58,059 bases of DNA from an uncultured Helicobacter sp. (GTDB lineage Bacteria > Campylobacterota > Campylobacteria > Campylobacterales > Helicobacteraceae): NCBI GenBank assembly GCA_944326445.1, contig CALVDZ010000013.1, forward strand, positions 1-58,059. The letters run 5' to 3'. Made by a program: the position numbers and the translations under genes. This document shows positions 34,944 to 42,496 of the stretch, piece by piece (position 1 is the first letter of the stretch; the number at the start of each line of letters is the position of its first letter). Below the pieces are notes generated by a model. That model did not search any database and was not told the origin of the DNA. It saw only the letters and a list, made by a program, of their open reading frames with translations.

Positions 34944-35489
34944 ATGCAAAGACGCGGTGGGGTTTTGGGCGCATTTAGCGCGGTGTTTAAGCCAAAGGCG
35001 GATTTTATCCCACTGCCTTATGTCAAAAATCTCCACGCCCTTAGCCAATGCGCGCAATGCGAGGGGGTGTGTGCCACAATCTGCCCCGAGCAAATCATCA
35101 TCAAAGCCCAAGGGAGCGCGCCGTATCTGAATTTTATGATTGGGGGCTGCACCTTTTGTGGGGAATGCGCGCGTGAATGTGTGAATCTATGGGCTGAGTG
35201 CGCGCCACTAGAACTCACACATACCGCCAATGCCCAAAACTCCGCTCAAATCACAGAATCTAGCCCAAAAGATTGCATCGCTGCTAAGGTTTCTATCAAT
35301 CCGCTCTCCTGCCTCGCGTGGCAAAAAACCACTTGTGTGAGCTGCAAGGACGCGTGCGGGGAGAATGCCATAATCTTTAGCGCGGGATTGTATCCCGAGG
35401 TGGATATGGGACGCTGCAGTGCGTGCGGGGCGTGCTATGCGAGGTGCCCAAGCTTTAGTATTAGTATCACAAGCGCGCTTGTGGGCTGA
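34944..35489 (+). CDS. napF: NapF-like ferredoxin-type protein
   Basis: 181 aa iron-sulfur protein with clusters CAQCEGVCATICP, CTFCGECARECV, CVSCKDAC and CSACGACYARCP. The order matches NapF, an accessory factor thought to load [4Fe-4S] into the periplasmic nitrate reductase NapA. No other nap gene is in the window. ATG lies two bases from the yraN stop. Confidence in the family is high; the nitrate link is inference. Confidence 0.78.
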   Translation: MQRRGGVLGAFSAVFKPKADFIPLPYVKNLHALSQCAQCEGVCATICPEQIIIKAQGSAPYLNFMIGGCTFCGECARECVNLWAECAPLELTHTANAQNSAQITESSPKDCIAAKVSINPLSCLAWQKTTCVSCKDACGENAIIFSAGLYPEVDMGRCSACGACYARCPSFSISITSALVG

Positions 35490-35607
35490 GACTCTGGGAG
35501 CAGGGCAGGGCGGAGTAAGTGCGCGAGTGGCGCGTGATTTGGGAGTGCTGGGAGTTTTTAGAAGTGTTTGGAAGCACTTGGGAGCGAGATAGCAAAGGAG
35601 GCTAGAG

Positions 35608-36078
35608 ATGATACACATCGTGCTTATTGAGCCACAAATCCCCCAAAACACGGGCAATATCGGGCGTCTGTGCGTCGCTACCAAATCCACGCTCCACCTT
35701 ATCCACCCCCTAGGATTTCGCACTACCCAAAAGGAGCTAAGGCGCGCAGGGCTTGATTATTGGCAACATTTGGAAGTGAGAGAATGGGAGAGCCTCGCGC
35801 ATTTTTGGGAGCACCACCCTATAGAATCTAGAGGGCATTTTTTCTTTAGCACCAAGGCGCGGCAGATTCACTATCAGGCGCGCTTTTGTGAGGAGAGTTA
35901 TTTGTATTTTGGGCGTGAGGATAGGGGGATAGATGAGGGGGTTTTGCGCGTATTTAGCGGGCAAGTCTATCGCCTACCTATGGCACCCATAGCGCGCAGT
36001 CTCAATCTCGCTACTTGCGTGGGCGCGGTGCTGTATGAGGCACTGCGGCAGAGTGGGGGCTATGAGGCGTTGCGCTAG
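35608..36078 (+). CDS. trmL: tRNA (cytidine34/uridine34-2'-O)-methyltransferase
   Basis: Small SPOUT enzyme that methylates the wobble base of leucine tRNAs. Motifs: VLIEPQIPQNTGNIGRLC, LIHPLGF, YFGREDRGI and LPMAPIARSLNLATCVGAVLYE. 156 aa, typical. AAAGGAGGC gives a strong SD. Converges on ftsW with a 4-base overlap. Confidence 0.92.
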   Translation: MIHIVLIEPQIPQNTGNIGRLCVATKSTLHLIHPLGFRTTQKELRRAGLDYWQHLEVREWESLAHFWEHHPIESRGHFFFSTKARQIHYQARFCEESYLYFGREDRGIDEGVLRVFSGQVYRLPMAPIARSLNLATCVGAVLYEALRQSGGYEALR

Positions 36079-37235
36079 AGCTTTGCCTTGCGCGCGATAC
36101 TTAGGACAATCCCTAGGCTTAGGCAGCTTGCTAGCAGCGAGCTACCTCCATAGCTTAGGAATGGCACGGCGATGCCTTTAATGGGCGTGATGCCCGCTAT
36201 CCCAAAAGCATTGATGATAAATGAAAACGCCAAAAGTAGCCCAACGCCAACGCAAAAGAGATAATACATTGTGTTTTGAATCCTATTGGCGATTTTAAAG
36301 ATATAAAAAATCATCGCGCTAAAGAGCACCACGATACCAAAAACTCCCAAAAATCCCATCTCCTCGGCGATCCCAGCGAGCACCATATCGGTATGCACTT
36401 CGCTCAAAAACCCGAGCTTAATGAGCCCATCGCCCAAGCCATTGCCCAAAAATCCGCCATTATACATAGCGTTTGTGGCGTGGTAGATTTGGTAAGGCTC
36501 GGGGAGATTTTCAATACGCAGGGACTGCGCCCACGCTTGTGGAAGCAGCCCGAGGATAGAATCTTGGGCATTTGCCCACCAGAGCTTGACACGCATAATG
36601 CGATGAGGACTCGTGATGATAGCCACAAGCCCGATACCAATGGTGAGGAGCAAAAGCAGCCCCAAAAAGCGCAGGCTCCCCCCCGCAAAAAGCAGCATAA
36701 AGCCAAGCGTGAGCGCGAGCACGATGACTTGCCCTAGATCGTTTTGGAGCACGGCGATGAGCACCACTGCCACCAAAAACAAAAAGAAATAGGGGATAAA
36801 GAGCTTAATTTCGCTTTTTAGGCTCAGAGGCGTGTGCATACCAAATTTGCGCGAGAAGCTCCACGCTAGGAAATACACAAAGGCGATTTTGAAAAACTCC
36901 GAGGGCGCGAGGGAGAAGCTTGGTAGGCGTATCCATCGCTTTGCCCCGCCTGCGGAGCTCACCCACGAGCTTGGCAAAAAGTGCATACCAATCATCAGCA
37001 CTAAAGAAGTGAAAAAAAGCAGCCAACCAAGCCTCTTAAAGCTAGAATCGGGATCAAGCTGCGCTAGAAGCCACATCAGCGTGATCCCCACGCACGCGAC
37101 AAAAAACTGCCGCAAAAAGAAGTGGAACTCCCCATAGCCAAAAAACCCCACGGGATAGACAGAGAGCGAGTAGCACATCACTACGCCTATGCTCACAAGC
37201 AAAACAACCACAAAAAAAAGTCGCAAGTGAATCAC
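36075..37235 (-). CDS. ftsW: SEDS peptidoglycan glycosyltransferase, FtsW/RodA family
   Basis: Ten-TM septal or lateral wall polymerase. Signatures: GGAKRWIRLPSFSLAPSEFFKIAFVYFLAW, QNDLGQVIVLALT, HATNAMYNGGFLGNGLGDG, EVHTDMVLAGIAEEMGFLG and GIAVPFLSYGGSSLLAS. 386 aa. The pattern fits FtsW (PIKGIAVPFLSYGGSS) but RodA cannot be fully excluded from sequence alone. A C7 tract at 36678-36684 is in frame. Confidence 0.88.
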   Translation of the reverse strand: MIHLRLFFVVVLLVSIGVVMCYSLSVYPVGFFGYGEFHFFLRQFFVACVGITLMWLLAQLDPDSSFKRLGWLLFFTSLVLMIGMHFLPSSWVSSAGGAKRWIRLPSFSLAPSEFFKIAFVYFLAWSFSRKFGMHTPLSLKSEIKLFIPYFFLFLVAVVLIAVLQNDLGQVIVLALTLGFMLLFAGGSLRFLGLLLLLTIGIGLVAIITSPHRIMRVKLWWANAQDSILGLLPQAWAQSLRIENLPEPYQIYHATNAMYNGGFLGNGLGDGLIKLGFLSEVHTDMVLAGIAEEMGFLGVFGIVVLFSAMIFYIFKIANRIQNTMYYLFCVGVGLLLAFSFIINAFGIAGITPIKGIAVPFLSYGGSSLLASCLSLGIVLSIARKAKL

Positions 37236-37469
37236 ACAAATCCTTTAGGGCAGGGCTTAAAAGAGTGCAATTGTAGCCAAATCTGTGGTGTTTGCGCAAG
37301 GGAGCGCGGGCGTGCTTTAATATGATTTTTGGTTAGGCTTTGAGTGTTTGAGTGCTACAGAATCTATGTGCTAGATTCTGTAGCGATTTAGATTCTATGG
37401 AGTTAGATTCTAAAGCCAAAGCCTTGAATCTCGCTTTTTTAAACGAAGCAGGTTTGGAAGCAGGGATAG
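37236..37469. other. Short gap between ftsW and the toxin-antitoxin locus
   Basis: Contains four or five AGAATCTA/TAGATTCT words (37355-37410). I see no gene. Confidence 0.5.
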
Positions 37470-37481
37470 CCACCAAAGGAG
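37470..37481 (-). promoter_or_regulatory. Possible 3' anti-SD arm of the toxin mRNA
   Basis: On the minus strand CTCCTTTGGTGG lies downstream of the toxin stop. It can pair with AAGGAG (SD) and CCACC just upstream of the SD in the same transcript, with a small bulge, which would give the 5'-3' long-distance pairing known for AapA mRNAs. Confidence 0.5.
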
Positions 37482-37505
37482 AGGGGAGCCAAAGCCCCCC
37501 GAGCC

Positions 37506-37595
37506 TTAAGAGACAAAAGATACTTTGATTTTTAGGGCAAAAAGCCTAAAATTTAGGTATAATCTGCACTTAAGGACTCGCTTATGATTTCTCAT
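37506..37595 (-). CDS. AapA-like type I toxin peptide, 29 aa
   Basis: A 29-codon ORF: ATG 37595, stop TAA at 37506-37508, SD AAGGAG at 37601-37606 with 5-base spacing. The peptide is basic at its N terminus (MRNHKRVLKCR) and amphipathic/hydrophobic after (LYLNFRLFALKIKVSFVS). The pattern L-Y-x2-F-x2-(L/F)-x-(A/G)-L-K-x2-V-S fits my memory of H. pylori AapA toxins, which depolarise the inner membrane. It is too short for normal gene finders. Its transcript would start near 37635 from a TATAAT at 37642-37647 with a GC-rich 5' hairpin. An antisense promoter lies within codons 11-13. Assignment rests on peptide pattern plus architecture and needs a database check. Confidence 0.72.
   Translation of the reverse strand: MRNHKRVLKCRLYLNFRLFALKIKVSFVS
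37558..37563 (+). promoter_or_regulatory. -10 box (TATAAT) of the antisense RNA
   Basis: Perfect TATAAT on the plus strand, inside toxin codons 11-13, as for IsoA RNAs, whose promoter lies in the toxin ORF. Confidence 0.65.
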
Positions 37596-37641
37596 AAGAA
37601 CTCCTTACAAGGTGGTTTGTGCCCCCGATTGGGGGCGCGGT
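37570..37641 (+). ncRNA. IsoA-like antisense RNA (antitoxin), ends approximate
   Basis: Predicted transcript of about 70 nt covering the toxin start codon, SD and 5' leader on the opposite strand. It can fold into AAGGA...CTTATGA-TTTC-TCATAAG...TCCTT (37572-37606) and GCCCCC-GATT-GGGGGC (37621-37636). Both ends are estimates from promoter position and hairpins. Confidence 0.6.
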
Positions 37642-37647
37642 ATTATA
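37642..37647 (-). promoter_or_regulatory. -10 box (TATAAT) of the toxin mRNA
   Basis: Perfect TATAAT on the minus strand, embedded in GGTATTATACC, 47 bases upstream of the toxin ATG. It faces the antisense promoter. Confidence 0.65.
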
Positions 37648-37743
37648 CCACACTCCTAACCTCCCCTTTTCTCACACATATTTTTAGACAATATTCGCCA
37701 CGAGCAAACTTGCACAAAGGGCAAACTCTAAGCATACAGCGGC

Positions 37744-37749
37744 TATAAT
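37744..37749 (+). promoter_or_regulatory. -10 box (TATAAT) of the DUF268 methyltransferase
   Basis: TATAAT 32 bases before ATG 37781. Confidence 0.55.
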
Positions 37750-37780
37750 GTGGGCTTAAATTTATCTTAAAGGAGTTGTT

Positions 37781-38607
37781 ATGTTGAGTAAATACCACGC
37801 ATTGTGGCAGAAAGCTCAAAGGTATTTGGGCACAAAATCTATGAGTAAAGCCGAGCTAGAATCCGATAGGCGGGCGTATATCGCGCTTAATACCGATAGC
37901 AGATTTGCCATAAGCAAGGAGTTTGATTATATCTGTGCGATGGATAAATACGCGCAAAATGGGAGCTTTGATAACCAATACTTTATCCAAGACATTTGGG
38001 GCGCGCGCAAGGTGTGCGAGGACAAGCCAGAGATTCACTACGATGTGGGCTCATCCGTAGCGGGGTTTATCGCGCATTTGCTGGGTATGAAGCAAAAGAT
38101 TCAGCTCATCGACATTCGCCCGATGCAAAATGATCTCAACACGCGATTTTTGAACTCGGGGGGGGGGGCATTACCTACTATCAGTCAGACGCCACGCATC
38201 TTGACAACATCAAATCCCGCAGTATCCACTCACTCTCCGCGCTTTGCAGTATCGAGCATTTTGGCTTAGGCAGGTATGGCGATCCCATAGATCCACAGGC
38301 GTGGGAAAAAGCTCTCAAATCCTTCCAGCGCGTCCTAGCTCCCGGTGGCAAACTCTACATCAGCGTGCCAGTAGGCAAAGCCAACAAAGTCTGTTTCAAC
38401 GCACACCGCGTCTATCTCCCCCAAACCATCATCGACACACTTGATGAGATGGATATCATCGAGATGAGCTACATCAGCGGGTTTGATACGATCGTGTGTA
38501 TGGAGCGCGTGGGCGGGGTGCTAAAAACCCATCAGCAGGCTTTAGATGCTATCCCCGATATGCGCAGTAATGGCACGACGGGGCTTTTTGAGTTTGTCAA
38601 GAGGTAG
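37781..38607 (+). pseudogene. DUF268-type SAM methyltransferase, phase OFF by G11 tract
   Basis: Solitary gene for a protein like the DUF268 methyltransferases often found with surface-polysaccharide genes. The first frame (SD AAAGGAG, ATG 37781) includes HYDVGSSVAGFIAHLLG (SAM-binding type) and QLIDIRPM up to the G11 tract at 38158-38168, then stops at 38269. The rest (TYYQSDATHLDNI, SALCSIEHFGLGRYGDPID, RVLAPGGKLYISVPVG, TTGLFEFVKR) continues in another frame to 38607. G12 or G9 would give one 275- or 274-aa protein. Substrate unknown. Both halves are intact apart from the tract, so this is a switch rather than decay. Confidence 0.82.
38158..38168. repeat. G11 homopolymer, phase switch of the DUF268 methyltransferase
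   Basis: Eleven G. Frame arithmetic: lengths divisible by three (9 or 12) restore the full protein; 11 is OFF. Confidence 0.85.
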
Positions 38608-38836
38608 TTGTGGGATTGCAAAGGGCGATGGTGCAGAATCTGTAAAGCTAGATTCTGCAAAAGCCTTGGAATCTGTTGGGCTAGATTCTGTAGTGCTTAG
38701 ATTCTGCCTTTGTGCGTTGCTTAGAATTTCTTTAGATTGTATGCCCCCTACATTTATTTTTGTAGATTCTATGCCCTCTAGATTTGTGTTTTTGATTTTT
38801 TTAGAATCCCTTTAGATTCTGTATTTGTGAATCTAA

Positions 38837-39378
38837 GCAACTTACAGAATCCACAACGCTAAAAAATCCTAGCAAGGCCTTGCCAAATATCAAATAATGG
38901 AGCGCGCAAGCGCAAGCCGAGCAGAATCTATGGAAATAGATTCTGCCATTTTTGCGGAGCAAAAATCCAATCAATGTGTAGGTGCGATAGTACCAACCAC
39001 CTCTCGCCCTTGTCGTGGTGGCGAAAATGCGTTAAAAAAATGCAGTAGTGCATTTTTAGCATTTTTGCCTAGACAAGGAAAAAGCGAGGCACTCTCCCCG
39101 ATTGCGCAAAAAGACCCAACGGGTTGCAAGCGCAGCGCAGCAAAAAAGCGGCGCTTTATCTTTTTCGGGGCTGGGGAGAGCAGGGAGAGGGGAAACCCCT
39201 TTTCTTTTTGCGCAAACACAAGATTCTAAAAAATTAGAAAATATTCGTGAGAATGCGATTCTAAGAAACTTAGAATCTATAGATTCTTTAGATTCTGCTC
39301 GGCTCGTGCTTGCGCACGCACTATTATTTATATTTGGCAAAGCCTCGCACAAGTTTTTTGAAGTGGGAGATTCTGTAG
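38837..39378. repeat. Repeat family B, long inverted-repeat element, copy 2
   Basis: Left arm about 38840-38930 and right arm about 39292-39378 pair as inverted repeats (AAGGCCTTGCCAAATAT against ATATTTGGCAAAGCCT, GCGCGCAAGCGC against GCTTGCGCAC). The centre shares blocks with copy 1: TTTTTGCGGAGCAAAAAT, GGTGCGATAG, CATTTTTAGCATTTTT, GGGGAAACCCC. Confidence 0.7.
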
Positions 39379-39461
39379 TTGATTTAGATTCTATGGAGCT
39401 AGATTCTGAATCTTTTTTTAGATTCTGAATCTGCGTCAGATTCCACGCTTGGCGTGCCCTT

Positions 39462-39614
39462 GGCATTCTAAGATTTTAGATGAATTTTTAGGGTTCTTCC
39501 ACTTCGCTGCACATCACTGCAAGCAGAACAAGCAAGGGGCGAAGGGAGCTTGACTGCGCATAAGTGAGCGAGCACTGAGCTAGATTCCCTAAAAAGTCGC
39601 TAAAGCCCAATGCC
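39462..39614 (+). mobile_element. Repeat family C (MITE-like), copy 2
   Basis: 153 bp bounded by GGCATTCTAAGATTTTAGATG and a right end that reads, in reverse complement, GGCATTGGGCTTTAGCGAC. Inner TTTTTAGGG/CCCTAAAAA as in copy 1. The centre differs from copy 1. It ends 22 bases from the clpB stop. Confidence 0.68.
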
Positions 39615-39635
39615 ACAAACACAGAATCTAGAATC

Positions 39636-42224
39636 TTATGAATACACAGCCTGTATAAACTCCCTACTATCCCCATCTCTCTCTAGCACAAACTGCACGC
39701 TGGAGCCATCTTTGAGCCTATCCTCTAGGATAAGCTCAGCAAGCTTGTCCTCCACCTCCTCATACAGAGCGCGTTTGAGCGGGCGCGCCCCATAGATAGG
39801 ATCAAACCCCGCTTTGGCGATATACTCCCTCGCCTCATCGCTTAAGCTTATGGTTATGCCCTTTTGCGCCGCCACCTGCGCGATTTGGGCAAACATAATA
39901 TCCACAATCTCCATAATATCCCCAAGCCCAAGCGGATTAAAGATTACCACCTCATCAAGCCTGTTTAAAAACTCTGGCTTAAAATAGCCCTTAAGCAGCT
40001 CGCGCACCGCGCCTTCACGCGCAGCCTTATCCTCTAGCTCTAAGATTCTCTCACTCCCGATATTGCTTGTAAGGATAATGATCGTGTTTGAAAAATCCAC
40101 TACCACGCCTTTATTATCTGTCAATCGCCCATCATCAAGCACTTGTAAGAGGATATTAAACACATCGGGGTGAGCCTTTTCTATCTCATCAAAGAGCACC
40201 ACGCTATAGGGCTTGCGTCTAATGGCTTCGGTGAGCTGCCCGCCCTCCTCATAGCCCACATAGCCCGGCGCCGCGCCCACGAGGCGGCTTACGGAGTGCT
40301 TTTCCATATACTCGCTCATATCAAGCCGCACGAGGTTTTTTGTGCTATCAAAGAGGAAGTTGGCTAGGCTCTTAGCACTTTGGGTTTTGCCCACGCCCGT
40401 AGGCCCTAGGAATAAAAAGCTGCCTATGGGGCGATTTGGCGCGCTTAAGCCCGCCTTATTGCGCTTGATGGCGCGTGCGATAGCGTGCAATGCCTCATCT
40501 TGCCCCACCACGCTTTTGCGCAGCTCATCTTCTATGCCCAAAATCCGCTCTTTTTGGCTTTGTAGCATTTTTTTGATAGGGATTTGCGTCCATCGGCTCA
40601 CAATCCCCGCGATGATCTCCTCTGTCACGGCGTTTTTGAGCAGTGTGCCCTCCTGCACCATAGCTTCCCATTTACTTTGGAGTCTTTGCTCCTCCTCTCT
40701 AGCTTGGGGGATCTTGCCATAGTCGATTTCCGCGGCTTTGTTGTAGTCGCCATTGCGCTTGGCGATTTCAGATTGGCTCTGGAGTGAATCTAGCTGCGTC
40801 TTTAGCTCCGCGATTTGGCGGAATACCTCCTTTTCGCTCTCAAACTGCCCCTCTAGGGTGCGCTTCTCCTCATTATAGTTTGCCAAATCCTGCTGTATTT
40901 CTTGCAGGCGTGCGGCGTTGTTTTTGTCCTTTTCCATATTGAGTGCTTGCTTTTCGACTTCTAGGCTTTGAATCTGTCGCTTTATCTTGCTAAGCTCATA
41001 GGGCTCGGATTCTATTTGCATTTTGAGCTCAGCTGCGCCCTCATCGATTAGATCGATCGCCTTATCGGGCAAAAACCTATGCGGAATGTAGCGTTGCGAG
41101 AGCTTGACTGCCGCCACGAGCGCAGAATCCGTAATGCTCACATTATGGTGCGCCTCGAGCTTTTGCTTTATCCCGCGCAGGATTTGCAGGGCTTCATTGG
41201 TGTTTGGCTCATTTAGCGTGATGGGCTGGAATCTCCTCGTGAGCGCGGCATCTTTTTCGAAGTATTTGCGGTATTCTTTGAGCGTGGTGGCACCTATGGT
41301 GTGGAGCTCGCCGCGGGCTAAGGCGGGCTTTAGGATATTTGCAGCGTCCATACTGCCCTCGCTCGCCCCCGCGCCCACGATGGTGTGAATCTCATCGATA
41401 AAAAGTATCACATTCCCCGCTTTTTTGACTTCATTTATCACCGCTTTGAGCCGCTCCTCAAACTCCCCGCGATACTTCGCCCCAGCAATCAGCGCGCTCA
41501 TATCAAGGGCGATTACGCGTTTGTTTTGCAGCGACACAGGCACGGCTTTTGCCACGATTTTTTGTGCCAATCCCTCCACCGCCGCGGTTTTGCCCACGCC
41601 GGGCTCGCCAAGTAAAATGGGATTGTTTTTTGTCTTGCGGATAAGGATTTGCATCATCGCTGTGATCTCCTCATCGCGCCCTATCACGGGATCTATGGCG
41701 TTTTCTAGGGCTTTTTGTGTGAGATCGATACCGTATTTCTCAAGCGATTGGAGGTTAGAGTCGTCATTTTGATCACTGATTTTTGCCCCTGCGCGGATAG
41801 ATTCTAGAGTTTTTTTGAGCTCATTGCTATCGAGGTATTTGCCAAAAATATCCCTAAAGGCTTGGTGAGCGAGGTTGGCGATGATGAAAGTATCTAGCGC
41901 GATATAGCTATCGCCATTTTTTGTGGCTTGCCCTTGGGCTTGTGCAAGCGCGTCGCTAAGGCTTTTGGCTATGCTTAGATTCTCTTTTGACACGCTAGAG
42001 GATTTGGGGAGCTTATCCACCACGCTGCGCGCTTCTAGCTCTATGGGGGCTTTGTCGATGTTGAGCTTGTTTAGGGCTTGGTTTAAGATGGATTGGGTGT
42101 TGGTGAGCAGTGCCCAAAAGATATGCGCGACATCGATTTCTTGGTTTTGACTATGCAGCGCGAGTGCGGCTGCGCTATCGAGGGTTTCTTTGAGTTGGTT
42201 TGTGAGTTTTTCAAAAATATTCAT
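39636..42224 (-). CDS. clpB: ATP-dependent disaggregase ClpB
   Basis: Hsp100 chaperone that rescues aggregated proteins with DnaK. N-domain, first AAA+ module (GEPGVGKTA, about residue 205), coiled-coil middle domain (about 400-530, long Glu/Lys/Gln heptads such as LQEIQQDLANYNEEKRTLEGQ), second AAA+ module (GPTGVGKTQ) and C-terminal D2-small domain. 862 aa, typical. Start ATG 42224 has AAGGAG upstream. A TATAAT lies at 42257-42262 (minus strand). No HspR inverted repeat or CIRCE element is obvious. Confidence 0.95.
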   Translation of the reverse strand: MNIFEKLTNQLKETLDSAAALALHSQNQEIDVAHIFWALLTNTQSILNQALNKLNIDKAPIELEARSVVDKLPKSSSVSKENLSIAKSLSDALAQAQGQATKNGDSYIALDTFIIANLAHQAFRDIFGKYLDSNELKKTLESIRAGAKISDQNDDSNLQSLEKYGIDLTQKALENAIDPVIGRDEEITAMMQILIRKTKNNPILLGEPGVGKTAAVEGLAQKIVAKAVPVSLQNKRVIALDMSALIAGAKYRGEFEERLKAVINEVKKAGNVILFIDEIHTIVGAGASEGSMDAANILKPALARGELHTIGATTLKEYRKYFEKDAALTRRFQPITLNEPNTNEALQILRGIKQKLEAHHNVSITDSALVAAVKLSQRYIPHRFLPDKAIDLIDEGAAELKMQIESEPYELSKIKRQIQSLEVEKQALNMEKDKNNAARLQEIQQDLANYNEEKRTLEGQFESEKEVFRQIAELKTQLDSLQSQSEIAKRNGDYNKAAEIDYGKIPQAREEEQRLQSKWEAMVQEGTLLKNAVTEEIIAGIVSRWTQIPIKKMLQSQKERILGIEDELRKSVVGQDEALHAIARAIKRNKAGLSAPNRPIGSFLFLGPTGVGKTQSAKSLANFLFDSTKNLVRLDMSEYMEKHSVSRLVGAAPGYVGYEEGGQLTEAIRRKPYSVVLFDEIEKAHPDVFNILLQVLDDGRLTDNKGVVVDFSNTIIILTSNIGSERILELEDKAAREGAVRELLKGYFKPEFLNRLDEVVIFNPLGLGDIMEIVDIMFAQIAQVAAQKGITISLSDEAREYIAKAGFDPIYGARPLKRALYEEVEDKLAELILEDRLKDGSSVQFVLERDGDSREFIQAVYS

Positions 42225-42256
42225 AGTGTTCTCCTTGCAATCTTAAGTTAGATGGC

Positions 42257-42262
42257 ATTATA
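42257..42262 (-). promoter_or_regulatory. -10 box (TATAAT) of clpB
   Basis: TATAAT on the minus strand, 32 bases upstream of the clpB ATG. Confidence 0.55.
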
Positions 42263-42420
42263 TAAGTTTAGTCATTTAATGTAAAGTTTTTTTATAAAAA
42301 TACACATAATTTTTGGTTTGTGCTAAAAACTTTGTGGGGCGATGTGAAAAATGCAGAGTATCACAAACCCCAGCACAGGGCTATGTGTGGCAAAGTGGCA
42401 CAGATATTTCTTTGTGCGGG

Positions 42421-42426
42421 TATAAT
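42421..42426 (+). promoter_or_regulatory. -10 box (TATAAT) of ciaB
   Basis: TATAAT 70 bases before GTG 42497, leaving a leader of about 60 nt. Confidence 0.55.
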
Positions 42427-42496
42427 GGCGCACTCGCAAGTGTTGGGCTATCGTGAGGCTTGATGTGTGCGAGCAATCATCAACAAGGAGCAGGGC

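Larger units (their letters stand above)
38608..39635. other. Gene-free region with AGAATCTA islands, repeat B and repeat C
   Basis: 38630-38830 is rich in TAGATTCT; repeat B occupies about 38837-39378; repeat C lies at 39462-39614. Open frames here (for example 38897-39229) consist of repeat sequence and have no SD, so I do not call genes. Confidence 0.7.

Noticed and set aside
36678..36684. C7 tract in ftsW, and C7 at 857-863 in the chemoreceptor
   Set aside because: Too short for frequent slippage, both in frame, and ftsW should be essential.
38897..39229. Open frame of 110 codons in the gap before clpB
   Set aside because: It lies within repeat B, has no SD, and its peptide is the same low-complexity repeat translation seen elsewhere. 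The same holds for 46512-46880.
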